The notes below the pieces were generated by a model. It was not told the origin of the DNA. It saw only the letters and a list, made by a program, of their open reading frames with translations, and searched no databases. A DNA stretch of 64,000 bases, from assembly GCA_963847235.1 (NCBI GenBank), contig CAWJYU010000010.1, positions 9,637 to 73,636 of the forward strand, given 5' to 3'. The position numbers and the translations under genes are program-made. This document shows positions 25,890-35,360 of the stretch, piece after piece (within the stretch, counting starts at the first letter, position 1; each line of letters begins with the position of its first letter). This DNA is from JACDAN01 sp963847235. GTDB lineage: Bacteria > Actinomycetota > Thermoleophilia > Gaiellales > Gaiellaceae.

Positions 25890-26680
25890 TCGTCGACTAC
25901 CACATGCACCTTCGAGCGCCGAACGGGTCGCTCGACCATACGGTGGAGGGCATCGAGCGCTTCGTCGAAGTGGCGGCCGAGCGCGGAATCGACGAGATCG
26001 GATTCACCGAGCACGTCTACTACTTCATGCAGACGCGCGAGCTCTGGAGCGTTCCTTACCAGCTCGACCGCTGCCGGCACGACCTCGAGCCGTACGTCGA
26101 GGCGATCGTCGAGGCCCAGCGGCAGGGAATGCCCGTGAAGCTCGGCCTGGAGGTGGATTACGTCCCGGGTCGCGAAGAAGACACGCGGCGCGTGCTCGAG
26201 CCGTATCCCTGGGACTTCCTGCTCGGCTCGATCCACTACCTGGACGGCTTTGCGCTCGACCAGGAGCCGGGCCTCGTCCACGAGCTGGGCCCGGACCGGG
26301 CCTGGAAGCGCTACTTCACAGCGCTCGAGAGTGCCGCCCGCAGCGGGCTCTTCGACTCACTGGCGCATCCCGACCTCGTCAAGTTCTTCGGGGATCGGGT
26401 CTCTTGGGACTACGCACCGTTAACCGGCTCTCTCAACGGCGTCTGCATCGAGATCTCGAGCGCTGGGCTCCACAAGCCGCACGGCCGCATCTACCCCGAG
26501 CTCGATCTGCTCACCGCAGCGAAGCGCGCGGGAGCAGGGATCACGCTTGCTTCCGACGCGCACCATCCGGGGGATGTGGGTCGCGACCTCGACAGCGCGC
26601 TCGATCACGCTCGAGCCGGCGGGTACGAGACGGTCACCGTCTTCGAACAGCGGCAGGCTCGGGAGGAGCCGCTCGGATGA
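25886..26680 (+). CDS. PHP-domain phosphoesterase (histidinol-phosphatase family)
   Basis: 264 residues. Metal-binding motifs of the PHP fold are clear: DYHMHLRAPNGS, EIGFTEHVYY, LGLEVDYVPG, LLGSIHYLDG, DSLAHPDLVKFF and LASDAHHPGDVG. It resembles HisK-type histidinol phosphatases. It lies between ispD and ispF with GTGA/ATGA overlaps on both sides, so it is made together with MEP-pathway enzymes. It could dephosphorylate histidinol phosphate or another phosphoester; the context gives no direct answer. Confidence 0.87.
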   Translation: MIVDYHMHLRAPNGSLDHTVEGIERFVEVAAERGIDEIGFTEHVYYFMQTRELWSVPYQLDRCRHDLEPYVEAIVEAQRQGMPVKLGLEVDYVPGREEDTRRVLEPYPWDFLLGSIHYLDGFALDQEPGLVHELGPDRAWKRYFTALESAARSGLFDSLAHPDLVKFFGDRVSWDYAPLTGSLNGVCIEISSAGLHKPHGRIYPELDLLTAAKRAGAGITLASDAHHPGDVGRDLDSALDHARAGGYETVTVFEQRQAREEPLG

Positions 26681-27132
26681 GAGTCGGCCTGGGCGTCGAC
26701 GCGCACGGGTTCGACGCGAGCGTGCCGCTCGTCCTCGGCGGCGTCGAGTTCCCCGACGAGCCCGGGCTCTCGGGGCACTCGGACGGCGACGTCGTGACCC
26801 ACGCGCTGATTGACGCGCTGCTCGGCGCGGCGAATCTCGGCGACATCGGCGCGATGTTCCCCTCGGACGACGACGAGCTCGCAGGCATCTCCTCGCTCCT
26901 GCTCCTGAGCCGTGCCTATCGGCGGGTGCACGAGGCCGGGTACGAGCTCGTCAACGCGCACTGCGTCTTGATCGGCGAGCGCCCGAAGGTCTCAGACCGC
27001 CGGGCGGAAATGGTCGTCCGGCTGGCCGAGACCCTCGGCGTGGAGCCGGAGCGGGTCGCGGTGTCCGGGACGACCACGGACCGGCTCGGCTTCACCGGGC
27101 GCGGCGAAGGGCTTGCCGCGCAGGCCGTTGCG

Positions 27133-27153
<21 letters not shown>
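26677..27153 (+). CDS. ispF: 2-C-methyl-D-erythritol 2,4-cyclodiphosphate synthase
   Basis: 158 residues. The zinc-binding D-x-H motif (GVDAHGF), GLSGHSDGDVVTHALIDALL, and the C-terminal TTTDRLGFTGRGEGLAAQAV are the IspF signatures. It forms a homotrimer that cyclises CDP-ME-phosphate. The ATG overlaps the PHP stop (ATGA). Its 3' end overlaps the convergent mutY by 21 bp. Confidence 0.96.
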
Positions 27154-27845
<692 letters not shown>

Positions 27846-27859
27846 GGAACGGATCGTGC

Positions 27860-28683
27860 CTACTGCTGCGGCCGCTGAACCTCGAAGAAGAGCAGCCCGT
27901 GGTCGGACATCTCCCGGACCCACTCGAGCTGCTTATCCGGCTCGGCGATCTTCGGCCACCCGCGCACGGAGACTTCGGAGCCGCCGAACTTCTTGAACGG
28001 GATGTGATCGCGCGCGACGACGAAGTCGAGGTTCGACGGCTGCCAGCTTGCCGCCGCCCCACCAGGTGTTCGCCTCGTCCTTGTCGAGCACTTTCATCTT
28101 CTTCCGCTTCGCGCCATGCTCGAGCTTGCGTAGCTCCTGTGTCGCGACGATGTCGCGCTCACGGACGTACCTGTACTGCATCCCCATGATGTTGAAGTCG
28201 CCGAGAAAGATGTAGTTGACGGGGCCGTCCGTAGCACGACGCTGGAGCGTGGTGGCGAAGTCGAGCGCCCGCTCGAGCATGTCGTCGCGCAGCCCGAGAC
28301 CTCGCGGGTCGGTGCCGCTCTTCGTGTGCAGGAAGAGCAGCGTGTAGTTGACGCCGTCGACCTTCACGGTCAGCAGCGCTCCCGGCCGCAGGAGCGAGAC
28401 GCCGGAGCGGAACTCGGTCTTCTGCGTGAAGAACGCCGTGATCCGGGTGCGAACTCCGAGGAGGATCTGCTGCACCTGCTGCCCCTCGGTGATGTGAAAC
28501 GTGTACTCGGGCATCAGCGTCGTCAGCGCGTCGAACACCTCGCGGCCCTCGACCTCGTAGAGCGCGAAGACGTCCGGCCGCTGCTCGGCGAGGAACGCCG
28601 ACGACGTCCTCGACCCGGGAGGAGACGCCCTGGCTCCTGAAGTGCTCGACGTTCCAGGAGGCGACCGAGAACGCTTTGGCCAC
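27860..28683 (-). CDS. Endonuclease/exonuclease/phosphatase family protein (two frameshifts)
   Basis: About 274 residues when corrected. N-terminus FSVASWNVEHFRS is the EEP start (the Asn and a metal ligand), DVFALYEVEG has the catalytic Glu, NYTLLFLHTKSG follows, IFLGDFNIMGM is the GDxN motif and VVARDHIPFKKFG holds the C-terminal metal-binding D-H pair. Extra bases lie near 28598 (after SSRVEDVV) and near 28041 (between KLA and PSNLDF). Both fixes restore a continuous protein ending FFEVQRPQQ. It could be a DNase or a phosphodiesterase. It starts directly after the LuxR stop. Confidence 0.78.
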
Positions 28684-29710
28684 TCAGGACGCCTCGGCGT
28701 CGATCAGCCCGAGGAATCGAGAGACGGCCGCGGTCCGCGTGGTGACCCCGAGTTTCGCGTAGACATTCTCCAGGTGCTTACGCACCGTGCTCGGAGCCAG
28801 CCAAAGGAGCTCGGCGATCTGTGGGTTGGTCTTCCCGCGAGCGACCCAGGAGAGCACCTCCTGCTCCCGCATCGTGAGCCCGATGCCACACTGCTCCTCC
28901 TCGAGGAAGAGCGCTTCGCCCGTACGCCGAACGATGACGCGACCGGATTCCGTGCGTCGGACGAGCGGCTCGGCCGACTCCGAAACGAGCCAGTCGACGA
29001 GCGGAGCTGGAAGCTGTCCGCCCGTATGCGGTGGAAAGAACGCACCGAGAAGCCGGCTGGCCGGCGCTGAGGCGAAGTCCACCTCATGACGGGGACCGAG
29101 GAGAACGATGCCGCGCGACTCCGTTGCCGGTGCCCACTCCAGTGCCTCGAGTGTGGAGGCGAGCAGGCGACGGGTTCTCGCGGCATGCCAGAGCCGGGTG
29201 AGGTGTGGAGTCAGCAGCTCGAGGACGAGCCGGTCGCGCTTCGTGAAGTCTCGACCGAGGTTCCGGTTGAACATGAACGTCTGGGCGTGCCAAGGCGGAG
29301 ACGACGGGAGGCGAACCTTGAGCTCGTACTTGATGCCCCAGGGCCTGAAGTACTCGGCGTAAAAGGGGTTCTGCTCGCAACTCGCGTTGCGTGATCACAT
29401 CCGACATCCGCAAAGCGCTGAAGCGCCCGTCCTTCCTCCACCGCCGGCATACGGGGTGCCAGCCCATGAGCTCCCAGTCGTCGTCGTCGAGATCTCCGCT
29501 CTCGTCATCCTCGTCGCCGGGACGCGGTGAATACATCAGTACGCGCCGATTGACGTGGTCGACTTCGGTGTACGTGACCCAGTCGGCTTCGATGAGGCGT
29601 CCGAGCTCCTCGAGGAGCTCACCCGAGAACGGCTGGTCGCCGCCGATGGTTTCCGCGTCGCCGAGGAAGCGGATCAACCGCTCGGCGTCGCTGGCTGCGA
29701 GGTCAGACAC
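28684..29710 (-). CDS. LuxR-family transcriptional regulator (frameshift at about 29367)
   Basis: About 341 residues when corrected. The C-terminal LuxR HTH is complete: LTMREQEVLSWVARGKTNPQ, IAELLWLAPSTVRKHLENVY, AKLGVTTRTAAVSRFLG. The large N-terminal region (PAS/GAF-like size, with the acidic stretch DEDDESGDLDDDDW) probably senses a signal. One extra base within a run-rich stretch (about 29360-29373) separates QRELRA from NPFYAEYFRPWG. GTG at 29710 is the chosen start. Divergent from the haloperoxidase gene; the 91-bp gap has a GACGAAT direct repeat that could be its site. Confidence 0.82.
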
Positions 29711-29801
29711 GGCTCTCAAAGATACGACGAATGACGAATGGACTCCAGTGCCGCGCCGGAGGAGCCTTTTTGGAAACACCACTAGGGGAGGTTCGATCCA
29801 G

Positions 29802-31061
29802 ATGTTCAGACATGCGCTGGCCGCTGTCCTCACAGGGCTGGCGGCGCTGACCGCGCCGGCGCTGGCGGCGGCCGACACGGTCACACAGTGGAACCAGAAC
29901 GCGGCGAACGCGATCTATGTCACCGCGGCCCAGCCGCCGAACCAGTCCGTCCTGCACATGGCGATGGTGCAAGGCGCCGTCTACGACGCCGTGAATGCGA
30001 TCGACGGCGGTCGCGAGGGGTACCTACTCACCTCCCGCGTGGCGACGCCGACGGACTCGAAGGATGCGGCGGCCGCGACGGCGGCGTTCAAGGTGCTCCT
30101 CAACATCGTCCCGACGCAGCAGGGTGCGCTGCAGCCGCTCTACGACGCCACACTCGCCGGGATTCCGAACGGGCCGGCCGAGAACCGAGGCATCGCCGTG
30201 GGTGACGCAGCAGCTGCCGCAATGATTGCGGCGCGAACAGCGGACGGGCGCTTCGGGCCATTCCGGTTCCCCGAGGGGTTCACGCCGGGAGCCTGGCGCG
30301 TTCCGCTGCCGGGCGGCGCCAACGACCCGAATGCGTGGATCAAGGACGTGAAGCCGTTCCTGATCAGGAGCGCGTCGCAGTTCCGTTCCGACGGGCCGTA
30401 CGACCTCACGAGCCGCAAGTACGCCCGCGAGTTCGACGAGGTCAAGACGGTCGGCTCCGCCTCGGCGCCGATCACCGCCCGCTCGCTCGATCAGACGAAC
30501 GCGGCGCTCTACTGGGCCGAAAACCCACCGCGGACGTGGAACCGGATCGTCAACACGCTCTCGACGACGCAAGGGCTGTCACTGGTCGAGAACGCGCGGC
30601 TCTTCGCCGAGCTCTACCTCACCGTCGCCGATGCGTTCATCGCCGTCTGGGACGAGAAGGCGTACTACTCCTTCTGGCGCCCGATCACGGCGATCCGACT
30701 CGCGGATACGGACGGCAACTCGAGGACGGAGAAGGACGAGAACTGGCTGCCGCTGGTGCCCAATCCACCGTACCCGGAGCACCCGTCCGGCCATCTCGGC
30801 CTGAGCGGATCGATGGGGAAGACGTTGCAGCAGTTCTTCCACACTGACAGGCTCGCGTGGAGCGACACGAACATCGGCGGGCGGACGCGTAGCTTCACTC
30901 GGGTCTCGGACGCGGTCGACGAGATCGAGAACGCTCGCGTCTGGTCGGGGATCCACTTCCGGAACGCCGACGAAGCCAGCGTCCAGATCTCGCGGCAGAT
31001 CGCGAAGTACCGCGACCGGCACTACTTCAACCGGATCCACCACGGCCACGACAACGACTGA
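29802..31061 (+). CDS. Vanadium-dependent haloperoxidase-like PAP2 protein, secreted
   Basis: 419 residues. Signal peptide MFRHALAAVLTGLAALTAPA with cleavage near ALAAADT. The vanadate/phosphate-binding residues of the family are visible: K-x6-RP in EKAYYSFWRPITAIR, PYPEHPSGHLGLSGS (PSGH), and the late RVWSGIHFRNADE with a conserved His. It may oxidise halides with H2O2 or act as an acid phosphatase; the fold does not separate these. AGGGGAGG (29784-29791) precedes the ATG at 29802. A second member lies at 37278. Confidence 0.86.
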   Translation: MFRHALAAVLTGLAALTAPALAAADTVTQWNQNAANAIYVTAAQPPNQSVLHMAMVQGAVYDAVNAIDGGREGYLLTSRVATPTDSKDAAAATAAFKVLLNIVPTQQGALQPLYDATLAGIPNGPAENRGIAVGDAAAAAMIAARTADGRFGPFRFPEGFTPGAWRVPLPGGANDPNAWIKDVKPFLIRSASQFRSDGPYDLTSRKYAREFDEVKTVGSASAPITARSLDQTNAALYWAENPPRTWNRIVNTLSTTQGLSLVENARLFAELYLTVADAFIAVWDEKAYYSFWRPITAIRLADTDGNSRTEKDENWLPLVPNPPYPEHPSGHLGLSGSMGKTLQQFFHTDRLAWSDTNIGGRTRSFTRVSDAVDEIENARVWSGIHFRNADEASVQISRQIAKYRDRHYFNRIHHGHDND

Positions 31062-31072
31062 CGCGGGGCCAA

Positions 31073-31163
31073 GTAACACTCTGTTACAAGGTCGGAGGGG
31101 CGGCGTGATGCCGCCCCTCCAGCGGCCGGGCTGGGCGGCGAGAGTCAAGTAACACTCTGTTAC
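31073..31163. repeat. Paired GTAACA/TGTTAC palindromes, locus B
   Basis: GTAACA-CTC-TGTTAC occurs at 31073-31087 and again at 31149-31163; both copies sit in the longer identical string CAAGTAACACTCTGTTACAA. They are 76 bp apart. Between them is a perfect 11-bp hairpin, GGAGGGGCGGC (31094-31104) with GCCGCCCCTCC (31110-31120). The second copy ends 18 bp before gltX. The layout matches 20867-20959. Confidence 0.8.
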
Positions 31164-31181
31164 AAGGCAAGATCTGGGGCG

Positions 31182-32174
31182 ATGACCCGCGTCCGCTTCG
31201 CCCCGAGCCCGACCGGCTCGCTCCATGTCGGCAACGCGCTCAGCGCCGTGATCAACCGCCGGGAGGGCGATCACTTCCTGCTCCGGATCGACGACACGGA
31301 TCCGGCGCGGAACGTCCCGGGCGGGGAGGAGGCGATCCTCGCCGACCTCGAATGGCTCGGCCTCTCCTGGGACGAGGGGCCTCTACGCCAGAGTGAGCGG
31401 CAGGAGCTCTACCGCGACGCCGCGGCGCGGCTCGGCGGCGACCGCTTCGGCCGGACGACGATTCTCCGCGAGGACGGAACGGCCACGTACCACCTCGCGA
31501 GCGTCGTCGACGACGCGGAGCTCGGGATCACCCACGTCTACCGCGGAAACGACCACCGCCCGAACGAAGACCTCCACCGGCAGCTCCACGAGGCGCTCGG
31601 GACGACCCCGCCGGAGTACGTCCACCACGGCCTGATCCTCGGCGACGACGGCAAGAAGCTCTCGAAGCGGGCCGAGGGAGCGACGGTGGCATCTCTGCGG
31701 GAGCTCGGCATCCCGGCCGAGGCCGTGCGCGGCTACCTCGACGAGCTCGGTCTGCCGCGCCACGACGTCCACTACGACCTGCCGCGAATCCGCCGACTCT
31801 CGGTCGACGCAATCGAGGCGATGAGCGACGAGGAGCTCGCGGCACGCGCCGGGATCCCGCCCGCCGCCGTGCCGGCCGCGCGCGGCGCCCGCGACCTCGC
31901 CGAGGCCCGCGACTACGCCGACCAGGTGCTCCGAGCACCCGAACCCCGCCAGACCGATGCCCCGGAAACGCTGAAGCGCTTTCGTGAGCTGGCCGACGCC
32001 GACCCAAGGGCCGTCGTCCGCGAGCTGAAGGCCGTCGGCGGCAACCTGCGCGCGCTTCGCCTCGCCCTGACCGGCCGCGACAGAGGGCCGGAGCTAGCGG
32101 CAATACTGGCCGCCCTGCCCAGGGAGGAAGCGCTGCGCCGTGTCGATCAGGCTCTACAACACACTGACCCGTAG
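31182..32174 (+). CDS. gltX: Compact glutamyl-tRNA synthetase
   Basis: 330 residues versus about 470 for usual GluRS. The class I core is present: RVRFAPSPTGSLHVGNALSA (HIGH-like HVGN), RIDDTDPARNVPGGEEAI, TYHLASVVDDAELGITHVYR, and KKLSKR (KMSKS). After the QSER helix the protein jumps in about 20 residues to the TYHLASVVDD strand, so about 75 residues of the connective/acceptor-binding insertion are missing, and the anticodon-binding half is shortened though its end (LRALRLALTGRDRGPELAAI) is kept. There is no frameshift. It overlaps cysS by 35 bp. A Glu-Q-RS is less likely because the C-terminal helical domain is present. Confidence 0.85.
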   Translation: MTRVRFAPSPTGSLHVGNALSAVINRREGDHFLLRIDDTDPARNVPGGEEAILADLEWLGLSWDEGPLRQSERQELYRDAAARLGGDRFGRTTILREDGTATYHLASVVDDAELGITHVYRGNDHRPNEDLHRQLHEALGTTPPEYVHHGLILGDDGKKLSKRAEGATVASLRELGIPAEAVRGYLDELGLPRHDVHYDLPRIRRLSVDAIEAMSDEELAARAGIPPAAVPAARGARDLAEARDYADQVLRAPEPRQTDAPETLKRFRELADADPRAVVRELKAVGGNLRALRLALTGRDRGPELAAILAALPREEALRRVDQALQHTDP

Positions 32175-33414
32175 GCTCGATCCGCTGCCCGAGCCTCCCG
32201 GGCCGGTGCGCATGTACTTCTGCGGGCCGACCGTCAACGCTCGGGCGCACATCGGGAACGCCCGCCCGTTCGTGGTCGGGATGTGGCTCAGGAACTGGCT
32301 GCGAGAGCGCGGGTACGACACGACGCTCGTCCACAACATCACGGACATCAACGACAAGATCTACGAGGCTGCGCCGGGTGCAAGCGCCGAGCTCGCCGAG
32401 CGGGTCACGGCCTGGTACCTCGAAGACACGGGCGGCTTCGGCCTCGGGATGCCGGACCACCAGCCGAAGGCGAGCGAGATGGTTCCGGAGATCGTCCGCT
32501 TCATCGAGCAGCTGGTCGAACAGGGCTCGGCGTACGCGGTCGAGGGCGACGTCTACTTCCGCGTCGCCGGGGATCCGCTCTACGGACGGCTGTCGGGCCA
32601 GAAACCGGATCAGGTGGAGGAGCAGGAGCCGAACCCGCTCAAGGAGGATCCGCGCGACTTCGCGCTCTGGAAGGCGAACAAGCCCGGCGAGGACACCTCG
32701 TGGGAGTCGCCGTGGGGCCGTGGCCGGCCCGGTTGGCACATCGAGTGCTCGGTCATGGCGGAGGAGCTGCTCGGGCCCGTGTTCGAGATCCACGGCGGCG
32801 GGCTCGACCTCGTCTTTCCACACCACGAGAACGAGCTCGCGCAGTCGAGCGCGCTCGGACACGAGTTCGCGCGGATCTGGACGCACAACGGCATGCTCCG
32901 CTTCACCGACGAGAAGATGTCGAAGTCGCTCGGGAACGTGGTGACGATGGACAAGGCGCTCGAGGAGTGGGGGCGCGAGACGCTGCTGATGCTGTTCCTC
33001 GGCGCGCACTGGCGGAAGCCGATGGACTTCTCGGAGGAGACGCTCCAGCAGGCCACCGCACGGGCCGACGGCTTCCGCGAGGTCTTCCGGAACCCGTCGG
33101 AGCCGGCCGGCGACGGCGAGTGGGACCGACTGGTCGCGGCGCTCGACGAGGACTTCAACACGCCGGAGGCGCTCGCGATCATGCACGGCTGGCGCGACCA
33201 CGAGCTCGTCCGGCGCGGGCTGGAGCTGTTCGGCCTCGGCGCGCTGGCGGAGACCGCCGATGCACCGGCCGAGGTCGCCGACCTCGCGCAGCGGCGGCAG
33301 CAAGCCCGTGCGGACCGGGACTTCGGCGAGGCGGATCGGCTTCGCGCCGAGATCGAGTCCGCAGGCTGGATCGTCCGGGACGTCGACGACGGCTTCCGGC
33401 TGGTCCCGAAATGA
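32140..33414 (+). CDS. cysS: Cysteinyl-tRNA synthetase
   Basis: 424 residues. YFCGPTVNARAHIGNARP contains the first zinc Cys and the HIGH motif; GRPGWHIECSVMAEELLG gives the second zinc Cys; FPHHENELAQS has the His/Glu ligands; EKMSKSLGN is the KMSKS loop. The C-terminal helical domain is shorter than in E. coli. The GTG at 32140 overlaps gltX by 35 bp, and the stop overlaps rlmB as ATGA, so gltX-cysS-rlmB-yacP is a coupled operon. Confidence 0.96.
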   Translation: MSIRLYNTLTRRLDPLPEPPGPVRMYFCGPTVNARAHIGNARPFVVGMWLRNWLRERGYDTTLVHNITDINDKIYEAAPGASAELAERVTAWYLEDTGGFGLGMPDHQPKASEMVPEIVRFIEQLVEQGSAYAVEGDVYFRVAGDPLYGRLSGQKPDQVEEQEPNPLKEDPRDFALWKANKPGEDTSWESPWGRGRPGWHIECSVMAEELLGPVFEIHGGGLDLVFPHHENELAQSSALGHEFARIWTHNGMLRFTDEKMSKSLGNVVTMDKALEEWGRETLLMLFLGAHWRKPMDFSEETLQQATARADGFREVFRNPSEPAGDGEWDRLVAALDEDFNTPEALAIMHGWRDHELVRRGLELFGLGALAETADAPAEVADLAQRRQQARADRDFGEADRLRAEIESAGWIVRDVDDGFRLVPK

Positions 33415-34124
33415 CGACCGAGCACGTCTACGGGCGCAACGCGGTGCGGGAGCTGCTGCGCGGCCCGCGCGGAGTCCGGGAGCTCTGGGCCACCGAGCGC
33501 GCGCTCACGGCGGAGCCCTGGCTCAAGGAGTCGAACGGCGTCCGCGTCCAGGTCAGGCCCGAGCGCGAGCTCACGGAGGCGATCGGGACTCGCGATCACC
33601 AGGGCCTCCTCGCCCGGTGCGAGCCCTACCGCTATGCAGACGCCTACGAGCTCGCCGCCACGGAGCGCGCGCTGCTCGTCTGCCTCGACCAGGTGACCGA
33701 CCCGCACAACCTCGGCGCGGTGATCCGGAGCGCCGAGGGCGCCGGCGCCACCGGGGTCGTCGTCCCGGCGCACGGTGCGGCACGGGTGACGCCGGCGGTC
33801 TGCCGAGCCTCGGCCGGCGCGGTCGAGCATCTGCCGGTCGCCGTCGTGCCGAACCTCGCCCGCTACCTGAACGACGTCAAAGGCCCGGCCCTCTGGGTCT
33901 GGGGCGCGGCGGCCGACGGCGACGTCGGGCTTTGGGACGCCGATTTCGGCGGAGGCGGCGTGGCGTTCGTGCTCGGGGCAGAGGGGAAGGGGTTGCGGCC
34001 GCTCGTTCGCCGTGCGTGCGACGAGATCGTCTCGATCCCGCTGCTCGGCCGCGTGAGCTCGCTCAACGTCAGCGTCGCCGCCGCGCTGCTCGTGTACGAG
34101 GCGAGGAGGCGCCGTCGTGCCTGA
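33411..34124 (+). CDS. rlmB: 23S rRNA (guanosine-2'-O)-methyltransferase, TrmH family
   Basis: 237 residues. An N-terminal substrate-binding domain (EHVYGRNAVRELLRGPRGVR) is followed by the SPOUT knot with its three motifs: DQVTDPHNLGAVIRSAEGAG, VAFVLGAEGKGLRPLVRRAC and IPLLGRVSSLNVSVAAALL. It uses SAM to methylate rRNA. The family also holds tRNA methylases, but the position between cysS and yacP is that of RlmB. The stop overlaps the next GTG by 8 bp. Confidence 0.9.
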   Translation: MTTEHVYGRNAVRELLRGPRGVRELWATERALTAEPWLKESNGVRVQVRPERELTEAIGTRDHQGLLARCEPYRYADAYELAATERALLVCLDQVTDPHNLGAVIRSAEGAGATGVVVPAHGAARVTPAVCRASAGAVEHLPVAVVPNLARYLNDVKGPALWVWGAAADGDVGLWDADFGGGGVAFVLGAEGKGLRPLVRRACDEIVSIPLLGRVSSLNVSVAAALLVYEARRRRRA

Positions 34125-34557
34125 GCCCACCCTCTATCTCTTCGACGGCTACAACGTCCTCCGCGCCGCTGGGCTCGAGGAACGCCACGAGCTGGTCGAC
34201 TCGCTCGCGAGCTTCGTGGCCCTTCGCGGAGCGCGGGGCGTCGTCGTCTTCGACGGGGTCGGAGCGGACGAGCAGTACGGCCCGCTCGAGGTCCAGTTCG
34301 CTCCGCACGCCGACGCTGTTCTCGAGCGCCTCGCGGCCGAACATCGTGACAAGGAGCGGGTCTGTCTCATCTCCTCGGACGCGGCGATTCGAGGCACTTC
34401 GGGCCAGCAGGTCGCGAAGATCAGTTCGCGCGAGTTCGCATCCACCCTCGAGTCCGTCGAGCACAGCGAGGCGAGCACGAGCAGGGTGCGCGACCGCCTC
34501 GATCCCGCGACGCGAGACCGTCTCGAGCGTCTCCGCCGTGCCGAAGACCCCTCGTAG
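34117..34557 (+). CDS. NYN-domain RNase-like protein (YacP family)
   Basis: 146 residues. LYLFDGYNVLRAAG holds the first PIN/NYN acidic residue, GVVVFDG and VCLISSDAAIRGTSGQ the others. YacP (Rae1) of Bacillus is a ribosome-associated endoribonuclease; this gene has the same neighbours (rlmB upstream, sigH downstream). GTG start overlaps rlmB. Confidence 0.82.
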   Translation: MPEPTLYLFDGYNVLRAAGLEERHELVDSLASFVALRGARGVVVFDGVGADEQYGPLEVQFAPHADAVLERLAAEHRDKERVCLISSDAAIRGTSGQQVAKISSREFASTLESVEHSEASTSRVRDRLDPATRDRLERLRRAEDPS

Positions 34558-34616
34558 GACCGGTCGCTTCGGGTCCAGAGCAAGGGTCCGGTTGGATCAG
34601 GACCACTGCAATGACC

Positions 34617-34678
34617 TTGTAATGCTGGCAACTGACTGCTACCTTCCGGGTCACGTTGAGGGTGAGCCTCGCTCACCC
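34617..34678 (+). promoter_or_regulatory. sigH promoter and leader hairpin
   Basis: TTGTAA (34617-34622) and TACCTT (34640-34645) are spaced by 17 bp. The transcript would begin near 34652 and immediately carry the hairpin GGGTGAGC (34660-34667), loop CTC, GCTCACCC (34671-34678), 13 nt before the ATG. The hairpin covers the place where an SD would lie, so it may limit translation of the sigma factor. Confidence 0.45.
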
Positions 34679-34691
34679 GAGCGAATTCGAC

Positions 34692-35357
34692 ATGGCCGCC
34701 AGACCAGTCACTCGCACGTATTCCGCCCAGAGGGCCGAGCGGGAGCTCGAAGACCTCCAGTTCGTGATCCGCGCCAGGAACGGCGACACCAAGGCGATGG
34801 ACACGCTGATCCGGCGGTACACCGGCTTCGTCCGGCTCAAGTCCAGCTCGTACTTCCTCGCGGGAGGCGATTCCGAGGATCTGATCCAGGAAGGGCTGAT
34901 CGGGCTCTACAAGGCGGTTCGGGACTTCCGGTCCGACAAGGAGACGTCGTTCCGGAGCTTCGCCGAGCTGTGCATCACCCGGCAGATCATCACGGCGATC
35001 AAGACGGCGACGCGCTTCAAGCACTCGCCGCTGAACACCTATGTGTCGTTCTCTCAGACGCCTGCTGGGCAGGAGTCCGAGGGCGACTGCACGCTGGGCG
35101 ACGCGCTTCCGGGCCCGAGCGTGGACGAGCCGTCGATCATGGTCATCTCGACCGAGGAGCTCCAGAGCCTCGTCTTCTGCCTCGGAACCGGGCTCTCGCA
35201 GCTCGAGTCGGACGCGCTCCGTCTGTACCTGGAGGGCTCGTCCTACGAGGAGATGGCCGAGAGCCTGAGCGTGGACACGAAGACGATCGACAACGCGCTT
35301 CAGCGCGTCAAGCGCAAGATCCTGCAGCACCAGGACTCGCGCCAGGTCCTCCAGTAG
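34692..35357 (+). CDS. Alternative sigma factor, SigH-like
   Basis: 221 residues. Region 2 is clear: DTKAMDTLIRRYTGFVRLKS and GGDSEDLIQEGLIGLYKAVR with FRSFAELCITRQIITAIKTA (-10 recognition helix). Region 4 is SYEEMAESLSVDTKTIDNALQRVKRKIL written across residues about 188-215. Region 3 is reduced. It resembles the Firmicute stationary-phase sigma-H and sits in the same gene order, after cysS-rlmB-yacP. ATG at 34692 is preferred; an in-frame GTG at 34656 lies within the leader hairpin. No anti-sigma gene is adjacent. Confidence 0.85.
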   Translation: MAARPVTRTYSAQRAERELEDLQFVIRARNGDTKAMDTLIRRYTGFVRLKSSSYFLAGGDSEDLIQEGLIGLYKAVRDFRSDKETSFRSFAELCITRQIITAIKTATRFKHSPLNTYVSFSQTPAGQESEGDCTLGDALPGPSVDEPSIMVISTEELQSLVFCLGTGLSQLESDALRLYLEGSSYEEMAESLSVDTKTIDNALQRVKRKILQHQDSRQVLQ

Positions 35358-35360
35358 CGG

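Noticed and set aside
31182..32174. Assignment as glutamyl-Q tRNA(Asp) synthetase
   Set aside because: The C-terminal helical domain end and KLSKR motif of GluRS are retained, and the gene is in the gltX-cysS position.
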